From positions 1 to 64,000 of the forward strand of contig JAIBEY010000054.1 of NCBI GenBank assembly GCA_019459525.1: DNA of 64,000 nt, read 5' to 3'. This DNA comes from Prolixibacteraceae bacterium (GTDB taxonomy: Bacteria > Bacteroidota > Bacteroidia > Bacteroidales > Prolixibacteraceae). Shown one piece after another: positions 1-9,401 of the stretch (position 1 is its first letter; each line of letters starts with the position of its first letter). A program made the translations under genes and the position numbers. The notes below the pieces were generated by a model. The model was not told where the DNA came from. It ran no database searches and saw nothing but the letters and a program-made list of their open reading frames with translations.

Positions 1-2069
1 CCGACGATTTCAGCATAAGGTAACGGATCTTTTAGCGACCCGTAAAAATGCTGGCTCAAAATGGGTTGCAGCGTTGAGTTGATCAAACTGGATTTTCCAC
101 TTCCGGAGACACCGGTAACACAAATAAGCTGACCCAAAGGAAAATCAACCGACACATTTTTGAGGTTGTTGCCGGTGCAACCTTTCAGTGAAAGTACTTT
201 TCCGTTCCCTATCCTGCGTTTCTCCGGAACTGCAATTTGTGCCTCGCCCAACAGGTATTTTGAAGTGAGCGTGCCCGCTGTCAGAATTTGCTGAGGTGTG
301 CCTGCAGCCACCACATGACCGCCATGCCGCCCTGCAAATGGGCCCATATCAATCACATAATCAGCATTCATCATCATGTCTTTGTCGTGTTCGACCACAA
401 TCACCGAATTGCCGGTATCACGCAGTTGTTCCAGCGAATTGATTAGCCGAAGGTTGTCGCGGTGATGCAAGCCAATGCTCGGTTCATCCAGAATGTAAAG
501 CACATTCACCAGTTGCGAACCAATTTGAGTGGCCAGCCTGATGCGCTGCGATTCGCCGCCAGAAAGCGTTCGCGATGTGCGGTCGAGCGACAGGTATTTC
601 AAACCGACATCCAGCAGAAAGCGAATGCGGTCGCGGATTTCCTTGATCACCTCAACGGCAATTTTTCGCTGCCGATCGCTCAACCGGTCTTCCAGATTAT
701 CGAGCCACAGGTTTAGTTCCGAAATATCAAGCTGTGCCAGTTCCGAAATATTTTTGCCATCAATCTTGAAGTAAAGTGACTCTTTTTTTAGCCGATGCCC
801 GTTACATTCGGGGCAGGGCGTTTCGCGAACAAACTGATTGGCCCATTTCTGCGCCTTTTGCGAAGGGTTATCGTCCTTCTGCGCATCGATGTATTTAATC
901 ACACCCTCGTAAGTCATCATGTAATTCATGGAAACTCCGAGTGGCGAATTTTTTAGTTGAATCCGTTCGTTGGTTCCGAACAGAATGGCATTCAAACCAT
1001 CTTCAGGAATATCTTTAATCGGGGTTTTCAGCGTAAATCCAAACATTTCGCCCAGCGCCTCAATCTGCCAGAATACCAACGTATTTTTGTGTGCCCCGAG
1101 TGGCGCGATTCCTCCGTTCTGGATGCTTTTTGTATTATCCGGAACAATCTTTTCGAGATCAATTTCGCTGATCATTCCCAGCCCGTTGCACTTTGGGCAT
1201 GCTCCCTGTGGCGAGTTGAACGAAAAATTGTGTGGCGCCGGTTCGTTGTATGAAATCCCAGTAGTTGGGCACATCAACTGGCGGCTGTAATATTTGGCCA
1301 CCTGGCTGTCGTGATCGAGAATCATACAAATTCCATGACCATTTTTCATGGCAATCTGCAACGAATCGTGCAGTCGTTTATCGCTTGCCTCGTCAACCAG
1401 CAGGCGGTCGATTACAATTTCGATGAAGTGATTTTTGTAGCGATCCAGACGCATGGCGGCTTTCAGCTCGGTAACTTCGCCGTCGATCCGCGCATTCAGG
1501 AACCCTTTTTTCAGGATTTGCTCGAACAGTTCGCGGTAATGACCTTTCCGGCCTTTAACTACCGGCGCCAAAATCAGGATTTTTCGTCCGGCGAACGAAG
1601 ATTTAATCAGCGATAAAATCTGATCGTCGGTGTATTTCACCATCTTTTCGCCGGTGTTGTACGAATAAGCTTCGCCTGCACGCGCATACAGCAAACGTAA
1701 AAAGTCGTAAATCTCGGTAACAGTACCCACCGTCGAACGCGGATTTTTATTGGTGGTTTTCTGCTCGATAGCAATAACCGGGCTCAATCCGGTAATCAGG
1801 TCCACATCAGGGCGTTCCATGTTGCCCAGAAATGAGCGCGCATAGGCCGAAAATGTTTCGATGTACCGGCGTTGTCCTTCAGCATAAATGGTATCGAATG
1901 CCAGCGAAGACTTGCCGCTGCCGCTCAAACCGGTAATTACGGTGAGTTTGTTGCGCGGAATTTCAACATTCACATTCTGCAGGTTGTGAACACGGGCTCC
2001 GTGAACCACAATCATGCCTTCTTCTTCCGTCAAATCTTCGGGAGTATGTATATTTTCTGCTGACTGCAT
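1..2069 (-). CDS. uvrA: UvrABC excinuclease subunit A, 3' end outside window
   Basis: UvrA is the damage-recognising ABC-type ATPase of nucleotide excision repair; it loads UvrB onto distorted DNA in the cytoplasm. The visible 689 residues are the N-terminal three quarters of a protein normally about 930-950 residues long. The first Walker A (GLSGSGKSS) is at residues 47-55, zinc-finger cysteines occur as CPKCNG near residue 290 and CPECNG near residue 415, an ABC signature LSGGESQRIRLA lies near residue 500, the following Walker B reads LYILDEPSIGLHH, and a second Walker A (GVSGSGKSS) is near residue 655. The frame is open to the left edge, so it is truncated only by the window. The ATG at 2069 is 8 bases after the stop of the lytic transglycosylase gene, so the two are probably cotranscribed. 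Confidence 0.96.
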   Translation of the reverse strand, partial: MQSAENIHTPEDLTEEEGMIVVHGARVHNLQNVNVEIPRNKLTVITGLSGSGKSSLAFDTIYAEGQRRYIETFSAYARSFLGNMERPDVDLITGLSPVIAIEQKTTNKNPRSTVGTVTEIYDFLRLLYARAGEAYSYNTGEKMVKYTDDQILSLIKSSFAGRKILILAPVVKGRKGHYRELFEQILKKGFLNARIDGEVTELKAAMRLDRYKNHFIEIVIDRLLVDEASDKRLHDSLQIAMKNGHGICMILDHDSQVAKYYSRQLMCPTTGISYNEPAPHNFSFNSPQGACPKCNGLGMISEIDLEKIVPDNTKSIQNGGIAPLGAHKNTLVFWQIEALGEMFGFTLKTPIKDIPEDGLNAILFGTNERIQLKNSPLGVSMNYMMTYEGVIKYIDAQKDDNPSQKAQKWANQFVRETPCPECNGHRLKKESLYFKIDGKNISELAQLDISELNLWLDNLEDRLSDRQRKIAVEVIKEIRDRIRFLLDVGLKYLSLDRTSRTLSGGESQRIRLATQIGSQLVNVLYILDEPSIGLHHRDNLRLINSLEQLRDTGNSVIVVEHDKDMMMNADYVIDMGPFAGRHGGHVVAAGTPQQILTAGTLTSKYLLGEAQIAVPEKRRIGNGKVLSLKGCTGNNLKNVSVDFPLGQLICVTGVSGSGKSSLINSTLQPILSQHFYGSLKDPLPYAEIV

Positions 2070-2077
2070 GGGCTTGT

Positions 2078-3010
2078 CTAATTGGTTTTTGTTCTGAATC
2101 CTTTTTCAGGAATCTTTAAGGTATATGTTTTCCTGACAGGATTTTTCAGGTAAGTTTCCCGAAGCCATGGGTTAAACATTTTCAAAGTCTTGTACGTAAT
2201 GCCTTTCCCGATGGCATAGGCGGCAAAGTCGGCAACCGGGCCTTTAACCTGAACGGTTTCGGTTTCGATGATCGGGTAAAGATCTCTTTTTTCAATCTTG
2301 AACCCATATTCTTCGGGGTCTTCCATCACCAGCTTGAGCGCCAAAATACGAAATACATATCGCGTTGTTTCCTCAACAAACAGCAAATCGTAATAATTTT
2401 TTGCTTTCTGAACGGCTATTTTCTGATCAAGACCAGCCCGCCCGCCGTTATATGAAGCCGCAACCAGCGACCAGCTCCCAAATTTCTGATAAGCCGATTT
2501 CAGGATACGACAGGCTGTTTCGGTCGATTTTTCGATGTGGTAGCGCTCATCAACTTCGGCATTAATTTCCAGACCATTTTCTTTGGCAGCAGATTCGAGC
2601 AATTGCCATAAACCAACAGCTTTGGCAGGCGATACAGCACGAACATCGAACCCGCTTTCGGCTACGCACAGGTATTTAAAATCTTCAGGAACTCCGTTTG
2701 ACTTCAAAATGGGTTCGATAATAGAAAAGTAACGTGGCGCATTTTTGATATAACGGATGGTTTGCGAATGAAAATAAACGGTAGAAAGCAACTCCCTATC
2801 CAGGTTTTCGCGGACATCGTAATATTCCATTGGAACTTTTTCTCCGGCGAATTCGAGTTTTTCAGGAAGTTTAACCGGGGTAAACAAATGGGTGCCGATG
2901 GAATCGGGCTGCTGAGAACCCGAATTTGAACATGCCGTTAGCGGTAAAAGTAAAACAACCGGAAGAGTCAGTATTAATCGGGAAACCCCGTGAAATATTC
3001 TAAAATTCAT
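2078..3010 (-). CDS. Lytic murein transglycosylase lipoprotein (MltD-like, GH23)
   Basis: This protein is predicted to cleave the MurNAc-GlcNAc bond of peptidoglycan with formation of an anhydro end. It starts with a lipoprotein signal peptide ending in the lipobox LTAC (Cys27), so it should be a periplasm-facing lipoprotein. The SLT domain covers roughly residues 95-230: the catalytic glutamate is in CVAESGFD (Glu118), followed by AVGLWQLL and AASYNGG, all typical of the family. The C-terminal part could carry a LysM-like or linker segment (residues 250-305), but I cannot assign it firmly. A good promoter lies just upstream at 3039-3069, leaving a leader of about 22 bases. uvrA follows after 8 bases. 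Confidence 0.9.
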   Translation of the reverse strand: MNFRIFHGVSRLILTLPVVLLLPLTACSNSGSQQPDSIGTHLFTPVKLPEKLEFAGEKVPMEYYDVRENLDRELLSTVYFHSQTIRYIKNAPRYFSIIEPILKSNGVPEDFKYLCVAESGFDVRAVSPAKAVGLWQLLESAAKENGLEINAEVDERYHIEKSTETACRILKSAYQKFGSWSLVAASYNGGRAGLDQKIAVQKAKNYYDLLFVEETTRYVFRILALKLVMEDPEEYGFKIEKRDLYPIIETETVQVKGPVADFAAYAIGKGITYKTLKMFNPWLRETYLKNPVRKTYTLKIPEKGFRTKTN

Positions 3011-3366
3011 TTATACGTTTTCAAAATTTGACAATTCGCAAAAATAGTGGTTTTAAATTCCTCAGTCAACAAAGCTTGCTCTTAATTCTTAAAAACTTCA
3101 GTGAATGAATTTCGCTGAAAAACCTGATAAGTATTTTTTCGGTTATTTCATGTTATTTAACAATTCAACAGGATATGATACGTTATATTTGCACATAAAC
3201 TGTAACCCACGCTATGCAACCTTCGTCCTGAATATTTTCCAGAAAAAACGGTTCAAATCAAATCCTGAATCCGAAATCTTCCCCTTAAAACCTTCTCAAC
3301 TAAAAGATAGAACCAGCTATCACCCATTTAATTTCCACCAATTAATAAAAACTAAGATCAACTGAC
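3011..3366. other. Divergent intergenic region, no gene supported
   Basis: This 356-base region separates the minus-strand transglycosylase from the plus-strand TonB receptor. It holds the minus-strand promoter at 3039-3069 and a possible plus-strand -7 box TATATTTG at 3184-3191, which lacks a recognisable -33 partner. The 86-codon frame at 3105-3365 shows no family resemblance, and I do not call it a gene. Confidence 0.6.
3039..3069 (-). promoter_or_regulatory. Bacteroidota-type promoter for lytic transglycosylase-uvrA
   Basis: On the minus strand a TTG at 3069-3067 is followed after 20 bases by TATTTTTG at 3046-3039, matching the TTG-N19-21-TAnnTTTG housekeeping promoter of Bacteroidota. 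Transcription would start near 3032, giving a leader of about 22 bases to the ATG at 3010. Confidence 0.6.
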
Positions 3367-5748
3367 ATGCATAAATTTACCTCTATTTGTCTTTTGCTTT
3401 TTTTATCACAATTAACATTTGCCCAATCCTTCACTATTCGAGGTTATGTTTCTGATCAGTCGAGCGGAGAACGTTTATTAAATGCCAATATTTACGAAAA
3501 ACAACTACTGAAAGGAACAATTACCAACAGTTTTGGTTTTTACAGCCTTACCTTACCCAAAGGCAATTATTCACTGACGTGCTCTTTTGTTGGTTATAAA
3601 ACTCAGCACCTGGGAATAAACCTGCAAAAGGATACGGTGGCAGATTTCGAATTGACAGCAGATACTGATCTTGAAGAAATTACAGTTGTTGGGCAGCATG
3701 TTGATTCGAAACTAACAAGTACACAAATGAGCAAAGTCGATATTCAAATGGAAAAAATCCAGGGCCTGCCCGGGTTTCTGGGCGAAGCCGATGTGATAAA
3801 AACCATTCAGCTTTTGCCGGGCGTGCAATCGGGGACTGAAGGTACCAGCGGCTTGTATGTTCGCGGTGGCGGCCCCGACCAGAATTTAATCCTGCTCGAT
3901 GATGTACCGGTTTACAATGCCGAGCATCTTTTTGGTTTTTTCTCGGTTTTCAATCCCGATGCGATTAAAAACGTTTCGTTTTACAAAGGTGGCTTTCCGG
4001 CGCGGTTTGGAGGAAGGTTGTCATCCGTACTCGACATACGGATGAAAGACGGAAATGATCAGGAATTGCACGGCAATTTTTCGATTGGACTAATTGCCTC
4101 AAAACTGAATCTCGAAGGACCTTTAAATAAAGGAAAAACAACATTTAATTTCTCTGCAAGAAGGACTTATGCGGATTTAGTTGCCCGTCCTTTCATCAAA
4201 AAAACATCAGAAAACAAGGAAGTTGGCGGTTATTTCTTTCAGGATTTAAATATGAAGATCAGTCATAAAATATCGGATCGGAGCCGGATATATTTGAGCG
4301 CTTATTCCGGAAAGGATAAAGCCTATTACCGATCGGAATCAAGTTATACCGAAAATGAAGAGCGTTGGCAAAGCAAAGATAAATTTCACCTGGGATGGGG
4401 AAATATCACCACTGCCTTGCGTTGGAATTATCTGTTCAGCAACAAACTGTTCGGAAATACTACCCTAACTTACAGCAGATACTTATTTGATGTTCAAGAA
4501 AATACATCAAGTAAAAACCTTACAACAGGTAAAAAAGGCGACGAGTACAGCTTGTCTTACCGATCAGGAATAGAAGACTTTGGGTTAAAAATGGATTTCG
4601 ACTATTCTCCGGTACCAAACCACCGGATAAAATTCGGAGGAAATGTTACCGACCATACCTTCAAACCCGGAATTATGGCCAACAAGGAGGATTACCTTGG
4701 GAACACCTCAAAAATCGACACCACGATCGGAAATCCGGACATCCACGCGCAGGAATTGTATGCTTACATCGAAGATAATATGGATTTAGGTTCCCGCCTT
4801 TCGGTGAATTTTGGCCTGCATTCATCTGGTTTTCTGGTAGAAAATAAGTTTTACACATCGCTGCAACCACGTTTGTCGGCAAGGGTTATGGCCTCCGACC
4901 GGATGTCGTTTAAGGCTGCCTATTCCAAAATGAGTCAATATATTCATCTACTTTCTTCGTCAACCATTAGTTTGCCAACCGATTTGTGGTTACCCACAAC
5001 TAAAAAAATAAAACCTCAAACGTCGCATCAATTTGCACTAGGCGGAGTTTACCAGGTAAATCGGACTATCGACTTCAGTATCGAAGGATTTTATAAAACG
5101 ATGAGTAATTTGCTGGAATATAAGGAAGGCGCTTCGTTTGTTGGGGCAAGCACCGGATGGGAAGATAAAGTGGAAATGGGCAAAGGATGGTCGTATGGCC
5201 TTGAGTTTTTGCTTGAAAAGAAAATTGGAAAAACAACTGGATGGATCGGTTATACCTGGTCGAAAGCCGAACGTCAGTTTGATAATCTGAATTGGGGCAA
5301 AAAGTTTTATGCGCGTTACGACCGACGCCACGACATCAGCCTGGTAATGACTCATAAGTTTTCGAACCGGTTTGATATTGGCCTGACATGGGTTTACGGA
5401 ACAGGAAATGCAGTAACACTACCCACCCAGAACATTACTTCAATAGGAATCCCCCATGTGCAGAATTTCACCAGCACAACATATGAGTATTATGGGCAAC
5501 GCAACAACTACCGAATGCCATCCTATCATCGGATGGATGTTGGCTTCAATTTTCACAAACAAAAGAAACATGGCATCCGGACCTGGAACATTGGCTTTTA
5601 CAATGCTTATTCCAGGCAAAACCCATTTTTCCTGTTCTTTGATTCAACTTCTGATGAAGAATACCAATCTACAGGGAAATCGAGAGTTTTGAAACAACTG
5701 AGCCTCTTTCCGATTATTCCTTCAATTTCATACAGTTATAAATTTTAA
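3367..5748 (+). CDS. TonB-dependent receptor with carboxypeptidase-regulatory-like domain
   Basis: This 793-residue protein is an outer-membrane receptor energised by TonB. A signal peptide ends at about residue 20 (QLTFAQ). Residues about 22-105 form the carboxypeptidase-D regulatory-like Ig domain typical of Bacteroidota receptors, residues about 125-225 form the plug (GLYVRGGGPDQNLILLDDVP and the following FGGRLSSVLDIRMK), and the rest is a beta-barrel ending in the terminal phenylalanine of SYSYKF. It has no STN domain and is shorter than the SusC proteins in this window, so it belongs to the non-SusC class that is normally paired with a DUF4249 lipoprotein, which is the next gene. The substrate is unknown; such pairs are not tied to glycan genes here. 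Confidence 0.92.
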   Translation: MHKFTSICLLLFLSQLTFAQSFTIRGYVSDQSSGERLLNANIYEKQLLKGTITNSFGFYSLTLPKGNYSLTCSFVGYKTQHLGINLQKDTVADFELTADTDLEEITVVGQHVDSKLTSTQMSKVDIQMEKIQGLPGFLGEADVIKTIQLLPGVQSGTEGTSGLYVRGGGPDQNLILLDDVPVYNAEHLFGFFSVFNPDAIKNVSFYKGGFPARFGGRLSSVLDIRMKDGNDQELHGNFSIGLIASKLNLEGPLNKGKTTFNFSARRTYADLVARPFIKKTSENKEVGGYFFQDLNMKISHKISDRSRIYLSAYSGKDKAYYRSESSYTENEERWQSKDKFHLGWGNITTALRWNYLFSNKLFGNTTLTYSRYLFDVQENTSSKNLTTGKKGDEYSLSYRSGIEDFGLKMDFDYSPVPNHRIKFGGNVTDHTFKPGIMANKEDYLGNTSKIDTTIGNPDIHAQELYAYIEDNMDLGSRLSVNFGLHSSGFLVENKFYTSLQPRLSARVMASDRMSFKAAYSKMSQYIHLLSSSTISLPTDLWLPTTKKIKPQTSHQFALGGVYQVNRTIDFSIEGFYKTMSNLLEYKEGASFVGASTGWEDKVEMGKGWSYGLEFLLEKKIGKTTGWIGYTWSKAERQFDNLNWGKKFYARYDRRHDISLVMTHKFSNRFDIGLTWVYGTGNAVTLPTQNITSIGIPHVQNFTSTTYEYYGQRNNYRMPSYHRMDVGFNFHKQKKHGIRTWNIGFYNAYSRQNPFFLFFDSTSDEEYQSTGKSRVLKQLSLFPIIPSISYSYKF

Positions 5749-5764
5749 TCAGCCCAAACTATGA

Positions 5765-5819
5765 AATAGCCATAAGAGCTAAAACTCATGCCAACCGAAA
5801 ATGATTATTTATGGCTATT
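5765..5819. repeat. 11-bp perfect inverted repeat between receptor and DUF4249 gene
   Basis: AATAGCCATAA at 5765-5775 is exactly complementary to TTATGGCTATT at 5809-5819, with 33 bases between. No T-tract follows on either strand, so it is not a simple terminator. It could be an RNA stability or processing element in the receptor-DUF4249 transcript. Confidence 0.45.
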
Positions 5820-5921
5820 CGCTTCGCGGATTTCGCAAGCTCAATTCCAAACGTTGACGACTTAATTGAAAAACAATAGTTAATACGAAAATTATACAAT
5901 CAATATTGAAAAAATAAACAC

Positions 5922-6929
5922 ATGAAACATTATATACTAATCAGCCTTTTTTGCGGAGTGCTTCTTTCGTGTACAAAAACGATCGATTTTGACGATGAAG
6001 GATATGCCAATCAAGTGGTGGTGAATAGTTTTATTTCTACTGAAAACTATTTTTCGGCTTACATCACAAAAAGCAGTTCCATTCTGGAAAACGAGCAAAA
6101 TAATTCACCGGCAGAAGGATCGATGGATTTATACGAAGATGGTACTTTGATCAGGCAATTCCCGTCTCAGGTTGGAGGTTTCTCAGCAACCGATATTGTA
6201 CCCAAAGCAGGCAAGACCTACCGGATGGAGATCACTTCGGAAGGAAAAAAACTGGAAACTGAAACAACTATTCCGGAGCAGGCGAATGTTATTTCGTTTG
6301 ATACAGCCACTGTAAAGAACGAATTTGGTTCGAAAAGCACCAAATACACAGTTAAAATTAAAGATGCCGCCGGAGACGACTTCTATCGGATTGTTGTCCA
6401 GTCTGAAAGTCTGGATTTTTACACCGTCGATTCTTTAGGGATAAAAAAAAGGAAATATTTACGCACTAAAAACTTACTGGGAATTAATTCAGATGATCCG
6501 GTTTTTAAAAACCTGTATAATAATTTTGGCGATGAGATCATAGATGTTGGACCAAGCAATGAATACAGCATTTTCCCTGACGACTATTTCCAAGGGAAAG
6601 AATATTTACTGAAGTTCCAGATTTCAGAGTACAATTATGGTTATTATCCTACAATGTCAGGAGGTAAGATTTACGAGCGTAAAACAATACTGATTCAAAA
6701 ATTATCCAAAGAAATGTTTAATTACATGAAATACCTGAAACTGTACAACCACTATCACGACAATCCATTCTCAGAACCTGTACCTGTTTTTTCGAATGTA
6801 AAAGGTGGAGCTGGAATATTTGCAGGATATAATGATAATACGAAACTCCAATTTGAGAAAATTTATATTCCATTTTCCATGGATACTATAAAAGTTGAAG
6901 ATGGTTATTATTATGGTGGTGGTTACTAA
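5922..6929 (+). CDS. DUF4249 family lipoprotein, partner of TonB receptor
   Basis: This 335-residue protein begins with a lipoprotein signal peptide (LLSC lipobox, Cys17) and then an Ig-like N-terminal part with the family pattern VVNSFIS...AYITKS...YRMEITS. DUF4249 proteins are found next to carboxypeptidase-regulatory TonB receptors in Bacteroidota; they are thought to be surface or periplasmic partners of those receptors, by analogy with SusD, but the biochemical role is not established. It lies 173 bases after the receptor and ends before a strong bidirectional terminator. The C-terminus is tyrosine/glycine rich (YYYGGGY). Confidence 0.85.
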   Translation: MKHYILISLFCGVLLSCTKTIDFDDEGYANQVVVNSFISTENYFSAYITKSSSILENEQNNSPAEGSMDLYEDGTLIRQFPSQVGGFSATDIVPKAGKTYRMEITSEGKKLETETTIPEQANVISFDTATVKNEFGSKSTKYTVKIKDAAGDDFYRIVVQSESLDFYTVDSLGIKKRKYLRTKNLLGINSDDPVFKNLYNNFGDEIIDVGPSNEYSIFPDDYFQGKEYLLKFQISEYNYGYYPTMSGGKIYERKTILIQKLSKEMFNYMKYLKLYNHYHDNPFSEPVPVFSNVKGGAGIFAGYNDNTKLQFEKIYIPFSMDTIKVEDGYYYGGGY

Positions 6930-7011
6930 ACACCACCGACAGAACTTTTTAAAGCTTTAAACTCCATCGAATATACACCTAATAATCAACAATATAAATC
7001 GACATAAAAAT

Positions 7012-7043
7012 AAAAACCGGGCGAGAACATCGGCCGGTTTTTT
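7012..7043. terminator. Bidirectional terminator between convergent genes
   Basis: AAAAACCGG at 7012-7020 pairs with CCGGTTTTTT at 7034-7043, with an inner CGA/TCG extension across a G-G mismatch and a five-base loop. The stem is flanked by A- and T-tracts, so it can end both the DUF4249 transcript and the opposing LVIVD-gene transcript. Confidence 0.8.
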
Positions 7044-7092
7044 ATGAGAGAATACCACAGTGTACATCGATTGCCCACGTATTGCGGACTTA

Positions 7093-8382
7093 TTATATTT
7101 TCTTTACTACAGGAATTATGCCAATTTGTTTAATATCCTGAATTTTGGAGTAATCGTACAACATAAATCCTTCTTCGCCAATCATGAACAGGTAATCGTT
7201 CATCGGAATGACATCGTACGCATGGATTGACGGGAAGATCGCGAGTTGAACAATTGCCAACGGATCGGCAGCATTGTATATTTTTAAACCGGCATCTCCA
7301 TCGCAGATAAACAACAAATCATCGTCGATTCCCAAACCTTGCGGGCCATACATCGGATACGATTTCAATAACGTGAATTTGGAATAACTATTGCTCATCT
7401 GTACCACATCCAGTTGATTCAACGATCCGCGGCAGGTTGTCCCGCCTTTCAGGGTTACAAATGCCAGATCGCCTTTAATAACCACAGGGTCGCAGGCTGT
7501 CATGTGCGAAAAAGTACCTTTCTGCGATGGTTTTTCCGGAACTTCGAGCGACTGTACGATCAAGCCACTTTGGGTACCCAGGAATAAATGATTATCGGTA
7601 ATAAAAATGGTTTCTACGATCCAGTTTACATAGGTGGTATTCAGCAAGGTAACCTGCGAATTTGAATTCAGTTTAAACGTTAACAAACTACTTTGATTGA
7701 CGATATACAGAAAGTCTTTATACAAACCGAACCGGGCCATACTGCCTCCAACACCGTAAGTTGAACCGGCAGCTCCGGATGATCCGGTGATACCTCCGTT
7801 TGATAGATAAGCATTATCCATCGTCAGGCTTTCGTAGCGGTAATAAGTTGGGTAGTATATTTGTTCCAGTTCCTGACGGACACTTTTCACTTCCCAATCG
7901 GTTACTACACCCTTTTTTTCATCCAATTTGGCAAGCGGATATTTGGTGTCATACGACGGCAATGTATAGGGAAAAACCTTCTCAACACGCCCCACTTCTT
8001 TTATAGCCGAAAAACTGGAAACATCAATCGAAACTAAATCGACATAACTGTCGGCATACAAAATATTGTCTTTAATTGCAATATCTACATTTCCTGGGAT
8101 CTCAATAAATCCCTTGTTTTGAGGGCTATTCGGGTTACTCACATCGTAAACATGTACCCCTTTCATTTTTTCGTTGATGAAAATATACTGGTCCTTGAAA
8201 TAGATTTTACCGGGATTATTCATTTCACGTGCGGTACTCATTTTCACGGCCGAACGTAAATCCGCATAACTCATATAAACAGGCGCATTGGCGGTAAAAG
8301 TTTCGTAAACTTTGTCGGTGCAGGCTGATGTGAAAGTCAATAAAAGCACCATTATTGAAAATATCGTTTTAGTCTGTTTCAT
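7093..8382 (-). CDS. LVIVD repeat-containing lipoprotein
   Basis: The 429-residue product begins with a lipoprotein signal (TSAC lipobox, Cys21) and contains repeated beta-propeller-like units of the LVIVD type, for example VYDVSNPNSPQNKGFIEIPG followed by VDIAIKDNILYADSYVDLVSIDVS-like segments, again near residues 280-320 and 345-385 (IYNAADPLAIVQLAIF). These proteins are predicted propellers exposed outside the inner membrane; no reaction is known. Its start lies 5 bases after the stop of the barrel-like gene at 8388-9146, so they form an operon. The downstream end is served by the terminator at 7012-7043. Confidence 0.8.
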   Translation of the reverse strand: MKQTKTIFSIMVLLLTFTSACTDKVYETFTANAPVYMSYADLRSAVKMSTAREMNNPGKIYFKDQYIFINEKMKGVHVYDVSNPNSPQNKGFIEIPGNVDIAIKDNILYADSYVDLVSIDVSSFSAIKEVGRVEKVFPYTLPSYDTKYPLAKLDEKKGVVTDWEVKSVRQELEQIYYPTYYRYESLTMDNAYLSNGGITGSSGAAGSTYGVGGSMARFGLYKDFLYIVNQSSLLTFKLNSNSQVTLLNTTYVNWIVETIFITDNHLFLGTQSGLIVQSLEVPEKPSQKGTFSHMTACDPVVIKGDLAFVTLKGGTTCRGSLNQLDVVQMSNSYSKFTLLKSYPMYGPQGLGIDDDLLFICDGDAGLKIYNAADPLAIVQLAIFPSIHAYDVIPMNDYLFMIGEEGFMLYDYSKIQDIKQIGIIPVVKKI

Positions 8383-8387
8383 GGCTT

Positions 8388-9146
8388 TTAGTTAAAAATG
8401 AATCCGATTCTAAGTGAAAGGCGCGAAAAATTAGTTTCAAGTTTGTAACCGTTATCGCCCGAATAATTGAGTTGATGGTAGCGGTAGCCGAATGAAAAGA
8501 ACCACCCAAAATTATCGGATGTAAAGCGTTGAAACCCGAGCGATGGATTAATAAGAAAACCGCCTTCTGTCTCCAGCTTTTGGTTATTCTGGTAACCAGG
8601 CCAGTACGACGAGGAATAATCGACATAGTAGTTATTGAAATTCCGACGGCTTTCGTCTTCCAGCGGAACCTGGTAGCCCAACTGCAAATTCAGGAAAGGA
8701 GTAAATCGGCTATCCCTGAATTTATACTGAATCTGGGCAAATGCGGGCATATAAGTCTCGTCTAAAAACTCAGTTCCAAGTCCGGCTCCAACATATAAGT
8801 TATCAACCGCCCTAAAATTTACTGATGTAGTGAATGAAAAGGGAGCCGATTGGTTGTTCCCCGAATTTCCAATCAAAACCCCTGCCGAAGTATCGAAAAA
8901 ATAATTTTGAATCGGCTTCGCTTCTCGCACGGATTTAGAATACCTTGAAACACTGTCCACTTCAGCCGACTGAAAAACCCATTCATTTCCGGCTGAATTG
9001 ATTTTTACTTTTTCGCCATCATTAACAATGAGCTGGCCTTTAATAATTCCGCCTGATTTCAGGTAAACCAGATCTTTTTTACTCTTCTGGGCAAATGCCG
9101 GAACGAGCAATATGCCTGCAATAAAGATGATCAGAATTTTTTTCAT
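8388..9146 (-). CDS. Predicted secreted beta-barrel protein, unknown function
   Basis: I chose the ATG at 9146 because it gives a clean signal peptide (MKKILIIFIAGILLVPAFAQ); the frame upstream to 9317 is low-complexity and unlikely to be coding. The mature N-terminal part (DLVYLKSGGIIKGQLIVND...) resembles the short SH3-like segment found before some Bacteroidota barrels. From about residue 75 on, alternating aromatic strands such as FTTSVNFRAVDNLYVGAGLG and FSFGYRYHQLNYSG suggest a small outer-membrane barrel; the protein ends in FIFN, an aromatic-rich terminus. It is cotranscribed with the LVIVD gene. No specific function can be given. Confidence 0.72.
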   Translation of the reverse strand: MKKILIIFIAGILLVPAFAQKSKKDLVYLKSGGIIKGQLIVNDGEKVKINSAGNEWVFQSAEVDSVSRYSKSVREAKPIQNYFFDTSAGVLIGNSGNNQSAPFSFTTSVNFRAVDNLYVGAGLGTEFLDETYMPAFAQIQYKFRDSRFTPFLNLQLGYQVPLEDESRRNFNNYYVDYSSSYWPGYQNNQKLETEGGFLINPSLGFQRFTSDNFGWFFSFGYRYHQLNYSGDNGYKLETNFSRLSLRIGFIFN

Positions 9147-9401
9147 TTGATTTTGGTTTTTTAAGTTTTCTGTACATTGGGTGACGTTCGTGTGCAGTTT
9201 CCGGTTGTTAGTACTGAAATGAAGATGGGATGATGGGAAAAAAGGTTGCGCGGGGAAATCAGGAATTCCACGCCTGAAGTTTGAAACAGCCAGACACAAA
9301 CGACTATTCCGAAACACGAAACAACTACAAAATCAACGATATAGAATAATAACAAATCCAAAAACTATTGGATTAAAAAATCAGAAGAATGGATAGGTGG
9401 G

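Noticed and set aside
3105-3365. 86-codon frame before the TonB receptor gene
   Set aside because: No recognisable domain or signal peptide, low-complexity composition, and it lies in the leader region directly before the receptor ATG.
8627-9361. Overlapping minus-strand frames extending the barrel-like protein upstream of 9146
   Set aside because: The ATG at 9146 gives a clean signal peptide; the extension is unlike any protein and would bury that signal.
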